Assembly: GCA_021234155.1 (NCBI GenBank) | Contig: JAJEKV010000047.1 | Span: 7,779,071 to 7,843,070 of the forward strand | From: Isoetes taiwanensis | Taxonomy: Eukaryota; Streptophyta; Lycopodiopsida; Isoetales; Isoetaceae | Length of the DNA stretch: 64,000 bases | Direction: 5' to 3' | Part shown: positions 48,781 to 61,390 of the stretch, one piece after another | How positions within the stretch are numbered: position 1 is the stretch's first letter | How the letters are laid out: every line of letters starts with the position of its first letter | The notes under the pieces: model-generated | What the model was told of the DNA's origin: nothing | Database searches by the model: none | The model's input: only the letters and a program-made list of their open reading frames with translations | Made by a program: the position numbers and the translations under genes

Positions 48781-49856
48781 GAGAATTTGGAATGCCTATT
48801 TCTATTGCTGCCTTACATTTGTGTGCTAGATTCTGTTTGGCCATTGTTTTTCTACTGCATAATGCGTGAATTTCGTTGGTTAGTACAGTTGGAGTGCTGT
48901 GGTGTGTATTTTCAGTTTAAAAATTAAATTGTACGAGGAGTGCAGTGAGACATGGACCTTGAGGGTATCGAATGCTTTTACCAATGGAGGCAGTAAAGCA
49001 AATAACAATAGTTATGGGCACTCACCAAACACCTTTGTTGAATTGTGGATAAATTTTATTCTCTATACATACCAATTGACAAATGTACAAATGTGGTCAC
49101 TAGATTGCATGAAGCTTAATTTGTTTTTTTATGCATGTTTTGGTCATCTTCAACTGATATGTTTATAAGATCGAAGACTATATAAATCTTAGCAAACAAA
49201 AATCTTGTAACAAAGAGCATAGGAGTGTCTAGATGCATACTGAGGTTTGGTTGTTATAGTGAATGCAAAGTCAAAATATGTTGTGAAGGTGCCTACAGAT
49301 TGAGCTGCAAAATGCATTTCCAAAAGACTTAATCCAAAAAGTAGAACATGTGCCATTGTGGCCATTGAGAGCTTCAGATAAAAAAAATCATAAGTGCCAG
49401 AATATTTATTACAATTGAATAAGAAAAGGAACCACATATCACATCGCCATATCACATTGGCAACGATAAACTCCCCAAGACCAATAGTAGTTATTGAGTC
49501 TTACCCCAATCAACAACCCCAATGCCAACATTGCTATCAACTTTGTATCAAATGATACGATGAGGGAGGGATAATAAATTGTAAGAGAGTGAAAAAAGCA
49601 ATTGTAAGAGAAAGTGAACAAAGCAGGGTCGGCTTATATAGTGTGTATGGGCATCTCCTATTTTTGAGGGCAATCACACCTAGGTATTTGGATATTGCGG
49701 GATAAAACCAGATGGACCCATGAAGGATCCACACTTTCAGTGTGTGCACGCTTGTTAGTGCGACACATGGTTAATACCATATAGCAGATGTTGTGGGTAG
49801 CGCCATATGAGATACCATGATGAATGATACCCTTAAAGGGATTAGCAAATCCCAAA

Positions 49857-50063
49857 GACCAAAAATACCAATATGGTATTTCTGTGTCATCCTTTATTAA
49901 TAAGCACTTTTGCATTCAACAAGCTCCAAGTTTTGTGGAAATATTCACTAGAAGTCAAATTTAGACCAAAAATACCAATACGGTATTTCTGTGTCATCCT
50001 TTATCAATAAGCACTTTTACATTCAACAAGCTCCAAGTTTTGTGGAAATATTCACTAGATGTG
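49857..50063. repeat. tandem duplication, 106-bp period
   Basis: GACCAAAAATACCAATA(T/C)GG...CAAGCTCCAAGTTTTGTGG...ATTCACTAGA occurs at 49857-49957 and 49963-50063 with about four differences. Confidence 0.95.
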
Positions 50064-50571
50064 TTTCCTAACAAACGATGTAACCTAGCTGTAACCTGGC
50101 TGGTAGCTGAATTTTCAGTGGACAATGTTTCCTAGCTGGTAGATGAAAAACAACGTTTCTTACATGTTTTTCTAGTTTGCAATGAGATAGCAGATCATAA
50201 TTATCTACTAAGCCGTTGAGCCTGATACAAAATGAGGATTGCTGGGCTATGACACCATGCTTTACAGCTTAATTACTGGTGTTACAAAAAAATGACACAA
50301 CATAATGCTTATCCCATGCTCACATTCTTGATGCAAATTCTACATAGATCATCAAGCTATTACAAGCTGTCAGGGCTAAATTAATCATGCAAATGGCATC
50401 TTAGAAATCAGCAGAATCCTTGATGATTTATTATGAAGCTGTGTGGTTTCCCAGCTAGTTACGAGAAAATTTAATTAAAAACGTCTTTATGATCCTGGAT
50501 AGCCATAGCATGAACTTTTGGGTGTGAAGTCCACATGGTTTTACGTGAAAGCCGTCAAATTCCAACACTGC

Positions 50572-52471
50572 TCACAACTTGCTTAAACCAATGTCGTCTT
50601 TGCAAACATTAGGTAGGGGCTTGGGACCCTTGTATGCCTTGCAAATATATTTCTCTATCAAATAATATTCCTGTTAATATTAAAGCAAACGTAAGCCATC
50701 AAATGACAAAATGCAGTACAAATAAAACACCCATCAAATCCATGTAATACATTCACAGCACAAAAATACTGAGATTAAACTCTTTTGTAGTAACTTCAAG
50801 AGAGTGCAGCCAGCTTTGAAAAATAAACTTGATGATAGCACCAGATTGTCGCATGTACTTCATATATATTTTACTCGTTTTCCCCGACATACAGGAATCA
50901 AGTTGACAATATTAAACTAGAAATCCAAAATAAAGCATCATAAAAGAACACAGTCTGATCCTTTGTAGGTTAGCCACATGAAATAGAAAGGCAATACAGA
51001 CCTCATAGAGTGGTTGACCATTGAGAAGCACCCAAGGAACATATGTGTGAGGTGGCTGCAACGACTCTGTCTCTAATTTGAACTCTCTCTCAATCTGAAG
51101 AACACTGACAACTAATTATGGCCTATACCCAAAATAAGTCTGTAACTATCTTTACAAAACTTTATAGGATCAGCACTCGATAAAAAATGGTGCAATACAG
51201 TCTTTTGCATGTTGGATTAGAGTTGTTGTTGACAGGAACTTCTCAATTTCAAAAGAGCCTTGCAATTATTAGCAAAACATTAAAATAAGCCTTTACTTCA
51301 CCTATATTTCTATATTCACATAATCAATGAGTCCTAACCTTAAGCTGAAACTTGTGGGATAGTCATTGTCCACTTAGCATCTTTTTACATTTCAAAACAT
51401 CCAATTGACTAGAAATAAACATTTCTATTAGTATGTACCTTTAAACGCCACAAACAGAACAAATGTGGATTGATATTACTAACATTAGCCATGCACTACA
51501 GTCTACTTAATACTTACAAAATAGTTAAATACCAGAAATGTTACCTTATCACCAAGTGGCCCTTCATAACACTTCCTAATAGGATCAAGAACAAGACCAG
51601 ATGGTTCAATACAGGTCGTCCAAGTTGCAGCTGCAGTAGACTGTGGCAGCAACTCCAAGCAATAGATGAACGGAAACCATTGTTGCTGCAAAATATTGAT
51701 CTTTATCAATGCAACACATATTTTGTGTACCTTTCACTTGCTGACAAATTTTCTACCATACTATCATCATTGGATATGGTTTCATCTGGTTGTTCCAGGC
51801 ATAAAGCATAATCCTCAGGCATATTTTTCAAAAGCATAATCAAAACCAAATAGAGACATAAAGATGCAAGAAAAATGGACTGTATTTTTCATATTTATTG
51901 GTCCAATAACTAATAGGTGCATCTAAAATTTCTTAAAAGAAAAGGAACGAATTTTGATGCATACCACATTCGGCCACAACTTAATGGCGCAAGACTCTAT
52001 TACATTGAGGATGCATTCATCTGGACCGTGCTGCAGTATTTGGATTAAAAGAGTGACGTATCAGTAAATGATGAATGGGTTAAAACCCATATATTTCGTC
52101 AAACAGTGAATTTATTTTCCAACCTGGCAAATGATTGTTCCATTTGGACCAGCATGGGCATTACCGTAAGGTACTATACGCAAATCAACAATTTCAATAA
52201 GCCCATTGACAAAGAAACCATGAAGGTGATTAACAATAAATCTTCGGCAGTATGGGCAAAATGCCTCTGAATACATGGTGACTTGAACATCTTCCTTTGA
52301 TTCAGGGACATAAATTTGCCCTTGTACCACTTGTCCTGCAAAAGAAGAAACAGATTTTACATAACCCAATTTTGAGTTCAAAAGCCTAACACATAAAAAT
52401 GAGCTGAAATTTCAAGAACCTAAATCGGAAAGAAAGCGGAGAGCCAGCAGCAGCGTCAATACCAGATTCAT
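50572..52471 (-). CDS. GILT-type thiol reductase (gamma-interferon-inducible lysosomal thiol reductase family), six exons
   Basis: Exons on the minus strand: 52471-52420, 52335-52124, 52030-51965, 51685-51545, 51094-51002 and 50670-50572. All five introns are GT...AG, and the frame joins to 220 residues ending in TGA. Residues 1-17 are a signal peptide (MNLVLTLLLALRFL). The thioredoxin-like active site C-P-Y-C is at 44-47 and the family signature CQHGPDEC at 87-94. LQPPHTYVPWVLLNG and YICKAYKG are also typical. GILT proteins reduce disulfides in the vacuole/lysosome or secretory pathway; the Arabidopsis member OSH1 is one example. Length is normal, all key cysteines are present and there is no lesion. 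It is the clearest spliced host gene here. The start is the only ATG giving a signal peptide in frame with exon 2. Confidence 0.9.
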
Positions 52472-52494
52472 GGCCAAGTCACTTTGAGCCCATA

Positions 52495-54240
52495 ATGAAC
52501 AAAGAGCACAAGGACGGCCCAATACATCGGCAATGGTTCAGCATATTCCAATTTGGCATATATGGTTCAATTTCAATAGACGCGGGCTCATAAGACATGT
52601 AAGCATAAACATTGACAGGCAAATACCTGATCAAATAAGGCCCAGATTCCATGTCCCCACAGTTGGAAGGCGGATGAACACGAGAGCACCACGACAGGAA
52701 GAAACTCTGATTTTGCAGCATTCTATTTTGCCCCACCCAACCTCGATGTGTTCACTTATATGCAAGAGAATAAAATAGAATAGAATACAATAGAATGGAA
52801 TACTTCTAAACTTTGCCACACGGCAAACTAGCCTATGTGTTATTTTAGAAAAGTGCTGGAACACCATCTTCCCACTTTCCACAAAAGCCCCCCTATTTTT
52901 CAAAACCATTCCTATTTTCCATGGAAAGCCCACCTATTTTCCAAGGAAATGCTTCCTAACGGAAACTGCCTGACTTTCATTAAGACCAAGGAAGGTTTCC
53001 ATGGAAACACTTTCTATTTCTTTTAGAAACTTTTCTAATTTCTTACTTTCAGAAACAAACAGTAAGGATTTCCAATTTTCAAAATAGGACGGGTTTCCAC
53101 ATTATTATATTTGAAATATTCACACAAACCAAGAGCAAGTCAATCCTTAGGCTCACGTTTCCCAAAAAATAGATGACATCCATTATTGCGGTAAGCCCAT
53201 CGAGTTGCATGTCACCCTAGAATTTAAGATTCAAATTTGAATTTATGGAAACTCTAGGAAAAGTTTCCATAAATGGTGAAAAATAGGCATTTGGATCAAG
53301 GGTCCTGTAAAAAAACATAAACATAACACTTTCGTCCATAAAAATGCATATAGAGACAAAAAAACATAATAGGTTCCATAAAAATTCACATCGAGACAAA
53401 AATTTTGAGTTCTAAAATTTAGAATTGAAAGCATTTCTAAAGTTCCCTAATATTTAGTGTCCTGACTGCCAAGAAATTTTGAATTGAAACTAAGTTCCAA
53501 TATGTCCAAAGCTTAATAAAGCTTCCTGTCATAGCACCCATATCCGCCTTATTGTGTCGTTTGAAAGCTATTATTAGCGACCTTTGGATAAAAAAAAAAA
53601 TCTCATGGAGTGACACATGATAGGATCCAATTATAATATATTTTATGGAGGAAAACAAAAAACATTTTTGCATCCATCATTTTTGCGTTTTATTGGATGC
53701 ACATATGTACATATAAGGGCAAAGCTAACAGTGATTGATAAAGTTGCAAGCAAAGATTTAGTAGCAGATATGGACTACTATCTTGCTTGATTATGGCTCG
53801 ATTAGGATCTTCGCATATGTTCAGGTGAGCTTGGATATAGTCGATCAAGCATAGCATAAGAACAAAAAGGTTTGAGAAATATAAAGGTTTTGTCATCTAT
53901 GTGATCATTGCATAGCCATAACAAAGATGCATGGAATGAGACAATTATAAGCTTCAAGAATAGATGTAAAATTACTATTCTTCTATATGTCATAATGCAA
54001 TAAGCTTCAGAGTCTAGAACACATTTGGTATTTCCCTCATCGATATCAGAGCCATCATAACTTGTAGCACTCAAAACAGTAGGAAAAAAGAAATTGCATA
54101 AGGAGAATAATTTGTCGCATTGTACAACAATAATGATGTCTTGGCATCAAGATAAATTTGCAAACACAGAGGGGCTTCTCCATGATCTCGCGATGGAAGA
54201 TGGCACACAGGAAGTTTGCAATCAATATGCAAATGACAAG
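52495..54240. other. unassigned DNA upstream of the GILT gene
   Basis: No gene recognised. A (TAGAA)n-like stretch at about 52769-52800 resembles a retroposon tail on the minus strand. No TATA box could be assigned to the GILT gene. Confidence 0.25.
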
Positions 54241-54244
54241 TTTC

Positions 54245-54748
54245 TGTAATGGACCCATGGGAGACCGCTCCAGTAGATCTCGGTGTCTCGTTCCCGAGAC
54301 ACCAGCATAAATGGGTAGAAGCAACTACTCATAAACGTCTAGATAGTTTTGCCCAATTGGTTAAGGGCATGTCGGTTAGGAATGTTACAGTTGGTATCGG
54401 ATATTGGATCTTTGGATGTTGCCATTGTCAATTATGGATTGCAAGTTTGGATCTTTGGGTGTAATAAGATGGATTAAGATAAATTTGCAGGTCTAAGATG
54501 TTGCTAATAGTTTTTCTTTCAAAGACATTTGGAGATGGCACTCAGAAGGAGGAGCAGCATCTAGAGGTTTTGTGGTTACCATAGAAGTATGGCAAGGGAT
54601 AAGTCTTCATATAAGCAATGAGAGCAAATCTTGATGAAGTGAATAAGTTGGCATTGCATATTGATTCTATAAGTTGTTGGAGGATTGCTTCACCAAATCA
54701 ATGATCTACCCATGAGGACATGGGTTAAATTTTAGAAGGGGAGACTGT
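54245..54748 (+). mobile_element. TRIM-like LTR retroelement: 145-bp LTR, primer-binding site and short internal part
   Basis: The LTR (54245-54389) starts TGTAATGGACCCATGG and ends GTTACA. It is followed by TTGGTATCGGA, a degenerate initiator-Met primer-binding site (normally TGGTATCAGAGC). About 340 bases later a purine-rich AGAAGGGGAGA precedes TGTAACGG at 54749. The sequence after that is not the same LTR, so the right end is recombined or diverged. No coding capacity. Confidence 0.65.
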
Positions 54749-55617
54749 AACGGTCATGGCCACTTGATGGGTCAATATACGTATTTATGTACGTATGTAC
54801 ACATACATGGCATGTATGCAGCATGAGTCTAGGGTTTTGTCTCTTTGGAGACAGGATTGTTGTAGAGGGAGCAATTCTAGGTAGTTTTGGAGCCCAAAGT
54901 TTGAAGCATCATATCTCGGCATCCCGAGATCCTTTTTAGGTCATGTTTCTTGTGCTAGAAAGGTTTCTGAGTAAACTTTCAGGATTTGGTCTGATCATGT
55001 CGAAACTCATCCGTATGCAAAATTTATGACAGAATTAGTGATGCTGGGTCAGAATTGACTGCACTATGTATGTTCTTCTGCAGTTTGATTCTTGGAGCTA
55101 GAAGGCGATCTTTTGAGGCGCAAGCAATGGGAAAGGGTCCAGAGGTCTATGCATGAAGAAATTATCAGGTGAGGTTTTCTGTTGATTGATTTAATCCCAG
55201 ACACATGGGCTTCCATATTCAAATTTATGTTTGCTTTAGTAAGAGGGTTATATGGCATCTAACTGGTATGATATCAAAGAATTGATCAGGAGAAGTCCAA
55301 AACTAGCTATATATTAGGGTCTGAAGCAAGAATGGTCTCTGGAAGAGGTCTGGCCAATTTGTTTGATGTGTGTTGCTTTTGTTGTTACTTAGTTTATTGT
55401 TCACATTTTTTTCTTGCCACATTTCTCAAAGCAATAAAAGTAAGCAAAGAAAACGGTAATATTTGCTAATAAATTTATAAAGAGGGAAATTGTGTGGGCT
55501 TTGCATCAAAGTAATCAAGATGTGACAACAAGATTGGGATGAAGATTTAACAGGAAAGACACTTCATTGATCTAGTTATGGATAATAGAGAATTTTCATG
55601 TAGAGAAATCTAGAACA
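54749..55617. other. unassigned, possibly long-LTR or internal retroelement sequence
   Basis: Begins TGTAACGGTCATGG after a polypurine tract, so it could be the start of a different LTR. No gene seen. Confidence 0.25.
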
Positions 55618-56684
55618 CATGGTTTGATTGTAGCTTTGGTATTCAGAGATAGGAAGAAGGGTAGAGATCAGTTTGGCATGAATTTATGGTAAGCATTGGA
55701 TGTTGAGATGGAACCTAAGATCTAGAAGGCATGTGTGGCATCAGCATGAGGGCCCATTGATAGTGGCTTCTGGACATGGCTATGACATGGAGCACTATTA
55801 GCCTAGTAAATGCCTAAGTTATTGGATGGGTTTGGTAATTGATAAATGTTGCATTTCTTATGGGATGAGCGTCGTATAATCATATGAGAAGAGTATTAGT
55901 ATCTCTATTTGCTAATGAGGTGCAGAGGTGTTGGATCTATATCAGTACAACAAGGTTTGAGACTTCCTCGACATGTTTGGATTGTCATCATGGGTTTCAT
56001 CAGTAAGTTAGCTACCCCAACATGTATGGGCAACCTCGGCAAGGGTATGACTTAAGCACATGTATAATAAAAGGTTGTAACGAACATCATATGTCATGAT
56101 CTTTGTATTGCACCACTATTGTCTTGACATTTTGATGTACTTGGAACCTCCGGGGTCGGGCTTCTAGGTTCGGTGGCCTATGTTGCTCCGGCATGCTCAT
56201 GTTCATCTATGTTTCTCTGTGGTATTCTTGTGCTCTATGACATCGGGCGTAGTTCTCCTGGCAGGGATGCTAAGTCACCTCTGTGACTCCATGGTAAGAG
56301 ATCCTCCAGTGCCAAACGTGGGCTGAGAAGGGTATGTGCATACGAGGTTCACCCCACCACTCCCGCTACAGGGCTCGGAATGTGAGCTGGCTGGGCAAGT
56401 TTCTGCTAACAAGGCCTGCATGTAGGCTGGCTGAGCTTCCCATTGTCCTAGAGCTATAGTTATGATGTTTTGATATTTTGGCTATGTTTCTTTGCTTCTG
56501 ATGCTCATGTTTGGTATTTCTTGGTTTAAGTTGTCATTGTCTAGCATTGTACTCACATATAGAATCTTTGTTTTGCTTGTGCTTATTTTATTGTATCCTA
56601 GATTCCAGAGTAATTCCATGCATGCAGTGGCAGCCAAGGATCCCCACTTAGTCAAGAGGACTAACCCCATTGAGTGCATGTGCA
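55618..56684 (+). repeat. left arm of a roughly 1-kb inverted repeat
   Basis: This 1067-base arm is matched in reverse complement by 57287-58271 over its whole length, from CATGGTTTGATTGTAGC at the outer end to GAGTGCATGTGCA at the inner end. Identity is high but with scattered substitutions and a roughly 30-base insertion near 56409-56437. No coding capacity was recognised in either arm. Confidence 0.93.
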
Positions 56685-56692
56685 TTTGAAGA

Positions 56693-57013
56693 TTAACTAC
56701 ACTTAACCAACATGCCCTTAATCAACTGGGCAAAACCATCATGCCCTAACCAACTAGGCAAAACCATCTAGACGTTTATAAGTAGTCGCTTCTACCCATT
56801 TATGCTGGTGACTCGGAAACGCGACATCCAGATCTACTCGAGCGGTCTTCCATGGGTCCATTACAATCTCTCCCATTCTCAAGCCTCAGAAACCATAGAC
56901 CACACCATCCCGTGGTGTCCAAGACCAAGTCATGACCTACCATCCAACGGTATTCCAGGTCATACTTTGCCCCCATGGAGACTCGAACTCGATCTCTGCT
57001 CTGATACCAACTG
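56693..57013 (-). mobile_element. TRIM-like element: LTR, polypurine tract, very short internal region and initiator-Met primer-binding site
   Basis: On the minus strand the order is TTGGTATCAGAGC (primer-binding site, about 57011-56999), about 130 bases of internal sequence, the polypurine tract GGGAGAGAT and an LTR starting TGTAATGGACCC at 56865. The LTR runs to about 56693 and contains a small internal duplication (GGTTTTGCC(C/T)AGTTG). The other LTR is not the same sequence. It lies in the spacer between the two arms of the large inverted repeat. Confidence 0.6.
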
Positions 57014-57286
57014 TGACGAGCCTGCCCAATTGACCCTCTTGGTAACTTGGGATCCTGTCAAAACTCGCACTAATTCTAGGTTTGAATCTTCCTTATACAT
57101 AGTTGAATTTACATACTCAAAACTCAATGAGAAAATGCTTTTGAATTCCATATAATCATGTAATGTTTCATCCAAAAAGTTCACTATTCTCAACAAATAT
57201 AACATCTGACTGCGAACAATCCAACCCAGAAGCTTCGCTCAACCATGATCATCAGCTGCACTATTGCCATCGCCTAGCTTAGTCAT

Positions 57287-58271
57287 TGCACATGCACTCA
57301 ATGGGATTAGTCCTCGTGACTAAGTGGGGATCCCTGGAATCTAGGATACAAAAACATAAGCACAAGCAAAACAAAGATTCTATGTGAGTGCAGTGCTAGA
57401 CAATCACAACTTAATCCAAGGAATACCAAACATGAGCATCAGATGCAAAGAAACATAGCCAAAATATCAAAACATCATAACCATAGCTCCAGGACAATGA
57501 GAAGCTCACCCTGCCCAACCAGCTCACATTCCCAGTCCTGTAGTGGGAGTGGTGGGGTGAACCTCGTATGCGCATACTCTTCCCAGCCCACGTCTGGCGC
57601 TGGAGGACCTCTTACCATGGACTCACAGAGGTGACTTAGCATCTCTGCCAGGAGAACACACCGATGTCATAGAGCACAAGAATACCACAGAGAAACACAG
57701 GCGAACATGAGCATACCGGAGCAACCTAGGCCACCGAACCTAGAAGCCCGACCCCGGAGGCTCCAAGTTCATCAAAGTGGTGCAATACAAAGATCATGAC
57801 ATATGATGTTCGTTACAACCTTTATTATACATATGCTTAAGTCATACCCTTGCCGAGGTTGCCCATACATGTTGGGGTAGCTAACTTACTGATGAAACCC
57901 ATGATGACAATCCAAACATGTCGAGGAAGTCTCAAAACTTGTTGTATTGATATAGATCCAACACCTCTGCACCCCATTAGCAAATAGAGATACGATACTC
58001 TTCTCATATAATTATACGACGCTCATCCCATAAGAAATGCAACATTTATCAATTACGAAACCCATCTAGTAACTTAGGCATTTACTAGGATAACAGTGCT
58101 CCATGTCATAGCCATGTCCAGAAGCCACTATAAGCTTCTGATAATCCTCCTGGGCCCTCATGCTGATGCCACACATGCCTTCTCAACATCCAACGCTTAC
58201 CATAAATCCATGCCAGGCTGATCTCTACCCTTCTTCCCATCTTTAAATACCAAAGCTACAATTAAACCATG
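57287..58271 (-). repeat. right arm of the roughly 1-kb inverted repeat
   Basis: Reverse complement of 55618-56684 (985 bases). Together with the 602-base spacer it forms a 2.65-kb structure whose transcript would fold into a long double-stranded hairpin. Confidence 0.93.
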
Positions 58272-59850
58272 CTTGGATGATCAGGAAGAAAGAAATCCTT
58301 TTTGCTTCCATCAATTGCAAGATCAAGATTAAAGGTCTGAGAGTAAATTTCAATAGTCCATTCAGACCATAAGCAGTTTGTGAAAAGAAGACTCTCTATT
58401 TCTATAAATAATAAACATATCGGGCAAATGTCAGTTTGAGAGAAATTCAACCTTTATCTTTTATTATTGTGGCCAAGCTTTTGTCAAAGCTAACAAATAA
58501 AAGCTTTTAATTTTGGCTGGGTTAGAGTGCTCAATGTGTAGAAGATTCTTTTTTTTCTGAAATGTCCCACTTAGAGTGCATGATCATTTTGTCATCTCTC
58601 ATAAGAAATTCACATGCATGCTTGAAGTCGCATTTAATTAAAGTGGGTCAGATCTCGACGTTTGGAACTCAGACTGAAAATGGAACTCATACTAAAGAAA
58701 AAAAAATTGAATTGAATGCTTGAATAAAATTATACACATCACACACCAAAAACGAAATCACTTGTTTTCCTCATAGATTTTACAAAGCACGAGTTGTGAA
58801 AGTTTTCAAGCTTCTCAATATTATCTACTCTCATATAGTGCTATAGCATAAGGTTGCTCATGGCTTTGTTCATCTCCCTTTTTGGGATCTTGTGTGTCTT
58901 GTCCTTTGAAATGTGACAAGTTGGATATGACCATACCACACACTCCACCAATTCCCTCCTTTGAGGATCGGCATGATTTGCCCTCCACTTCTTCTCCTAG
59001 CAATCGGTGTATTGCTCCTTCAAGTTGCCCTTCTAGTGTCTTCCAATGGACTCCCAATATTGAATTTGGAATCCAGGACGCAACTCCTCTCCATCAGCCA
59101 TGGTGGTGGTAACATCAGAGAGTGCCACCCCTAATCATATTGGACAATCCTCATCGTCAGGCCTTACTAGCACAAAGTATCCTTCTTTGATGTCCTCAAA
59201 AGGATCCCACTCAGGAAGATCAAACCACTTCGGCTTTGAGGCCTTTCTTCCCACAAACCACTTGGAGCCATTGTTAGGACCCAAGTCAACTTTCTCAGAT
59301 ATGCTTGCTCCATGAGAGCCCTACCATCTGGACTCAGGTAAGAACCCGTCTCTCGGTCCCCATGGTTGTTCGGTTCATCCCCACGGATGTCCACCCCACC
59401 TCAATTCATCATTCTAAACATTATCTGAAGATTTTTTACGTACCAGCCTCTCCTCCTACCTATGCGGCCAGCAGAAGCACCTCCCCCCCCCCCCTCCCAT
59501 GGTTGTTCTGTTTCTAAGCATGCCGCTTCTGTTGATGCTATTTGGAAAAACCTCTTAACTACCAAGTATAATTGCTATTATTCCAGTATGCATGAGAAAT
59601 CTCTACTCGAGTTCCATCACTGATCATATTGGTCATAGGGGATCAAAGTATCACCCTAAAATAAATTAGCATTAAATTTCACTCCCTTATTCTACCAGCT
59701 TTTGGTTTGATCAAGAAAATTGTTGATCAAATATCTGTTACATAAGGGTTCCAAAAAATAGTTTGAGTTAAAGAAATACCTTTATTCTAGTTGTACAAAC
59801 CGTTGACTTCCATCCATGCTCTAATCCACTTTCTGATGAGTGGTGATGTA
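58272..59850. other. unassigned DNA
   Basis: No gene recognised. The stretch 58900-59510 has a coding-like plus-strand composition (Ser/Pro-rich frames) and an unusual C12 run at 59486-59497, but no domain. Confidence 0.2.
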
Positions 59851-59879
59851 CTGGAAGGGATCTTAATGAAAAAGGCTCC

Positions 59880-60540
59880 ATTTAGAAACTGCATCTTTCA
59901 TTCTAGCCATAGGGCTTGCATTTAGATACATAGTGCTTGATCAAAATGGAAACACTGATAGCTTCAAAAAAATATTTTACTGCCAAGGCAATAGCATTGT
60001 TTTCATTGTTAATGATTCCAAGACCACCCATAATTCTAATATATAACACTTCCATAAAGACAAGGGTCCAACATTTCCTTGGCCACAAGCAATAATGCTA
60101 CCAAACATACTCTGCAACTTGTTATAAATTTTCTCAGGGGCAAGAACTAAAGAGATTCGTAAACATGGGCGGAGGAGGTGATGCCATAATTGGCAAGAAT
60201 AGCTCGACCAACTTTTGAAGGATACTTTGAGTTAAAGGTGGTGACCTTAATGATAAACTTGTCTATGATATTAGACCAGAGCTCGACAACATTAGTTCTA
60301 GCATTTTACAAGAGACATTAGGAGGATTTTATTTGCCAAGCTTATTTGCAATATTTACATCCATGGCTTGGTCTTGAGCAATAAGTTTAGACTTTGCTAG
60401 GTTAATCTTGCCAGAGCATGTAGCAAAATTGGTGAAAATATTCTTAGCACTATTAACATATCCTTGATCCATTGAGATAAAAGAGAATGTATCTTCTGCA
60501 AAGCTTGTCTAAGTTTCTCGTTATATCAACTACCTGAAAT
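59880..60540 (-). mobile_element. L1-type LINE fragment (RT palm end and thumb), decayed
   Basis: On the minus strand: AFAEDTFSFIS (the FADD catalytic box with the first of the two Asp changed to Glu), IFTNFATCSGKINLAKSK (the F-x-x-x-SG-x-x-x-N-x-x-KS motif of L1 RTs), DKFIIKVTTFNSKYPSKVGR (the LSxAGR region), NKLQSMFGSIIACGQ and MGGLGIINNEN (the P-K-x-x-GGLGI motif). Multiple shifts and stops. It is unrelated to the TC-associated LINE family. Confidence 0.7.
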
Positions 60541-60982
60541 AAAATGGACAAAGAAATAATATTTGGCTTGACAGTAAGCTTCTTTTATGTTTTTTTTATT
60601 TTATTTTTTGTTGTCCGAAGGGTTGGTGTTGTGTACGGATTTGCAAATATTTTCTTCATTCTCAGGTAATATTCAGGTCATTTATGGTACAAAAGATTTT
60701 TGCACTATCCTTTCTTTGCTTCGTGTATTCTTCACCTTTGACTTGTTGTGACCATTGAGTTCATATGTTGTTGATTGTAGACTAGCATTAGCAGGTTCCT
60801 AGAGCCCTAGCTATAGCGGACAGAGCTCTTATGCTAATAGTTTGGATTGTCACCATTATACCCTTCAGAAGAATGCTTCTACATGAAATTCAGGTTTTAT
60901 TTACATGTTACGCCCACATTTGATTCACCATACCACTCTTGATCACTATCACGATATCTATGCTAGCTAAATAGGAAAAGTA

Positions 60983-61127
60983 TGTAACGTTCCTAACCGA
61001 CATGCCCTTAACCAACTGGGCAAAACCGTCTAGACATTTATGAGTAGTCGCTTCTACCCATTTATGCCGGTGTCTCGGGAACGCGACACCAAGATCCACT
61101 CGAGCGGTCTCCCATGGGTCTGTTACA
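60983..61127 (-). mobile_element. 145-bp LTR of the TRIM-like family
   Basis: On the minus strand it starts TGTAACAGACCCATGG and ends CGTTACA, the same length as the LTR at 54245-54389. A polypurine tract GTGGGAGAGAT lies immediately before its start (about 61128-61138), so this is a 3' LTR with internal sequence to its right. Confidence 0.8.
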
Positions 61128-61263
61128 ATCTCTCCCACTAGAACCAGGGATAGGTTCTGTACGTATGAAATTATTTTTTCAGATGTATAAAGTCCAAAAA
61201 TACGTATTTTTGGGAAAAATACGTATTTTCCGTATTTTATACCTGCCCGCCGGAAAAAAAAAA

Positions 61264-61390
61264 TCGCGTAAGCGAAACCTTCTGTTTCGCTTATGCGAAC
61301 TTTTTTTCGCGTAAGCGAAAGCTTATTTTTCGCTTACGCGAATCTCCTTCCCGACTTCGCGTAAGCGAAGTCTTAAGTTTCGCTTGCGAA
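61264..61390. repeat. cluster of TTCGCGTAAGCGAA-type palindromes
   Basis: Seven copies of CGCGTAAGCGAA or its complement TTCGCTTACGCG (some with one change) lie within about 125 bases in alternating orientation, giving several nested stem-loops. A further half site is near 61470. A TATATATAACG box follows at 61542-61551. Confidence 0.85.

Noticed and set aside
52479-52933. Overlapping 80-100-codon frames on both strands upstream of the GILT gene
   Set aside because: No domain, no splice context; probably chance frames around the promoter.
59100-59517. Possible Gag- or Pol-like gene from Ser/Pro-rich plus-strand frames
   Set aside because: No zinc knuckle, protease or RT motif could be found in any frame.
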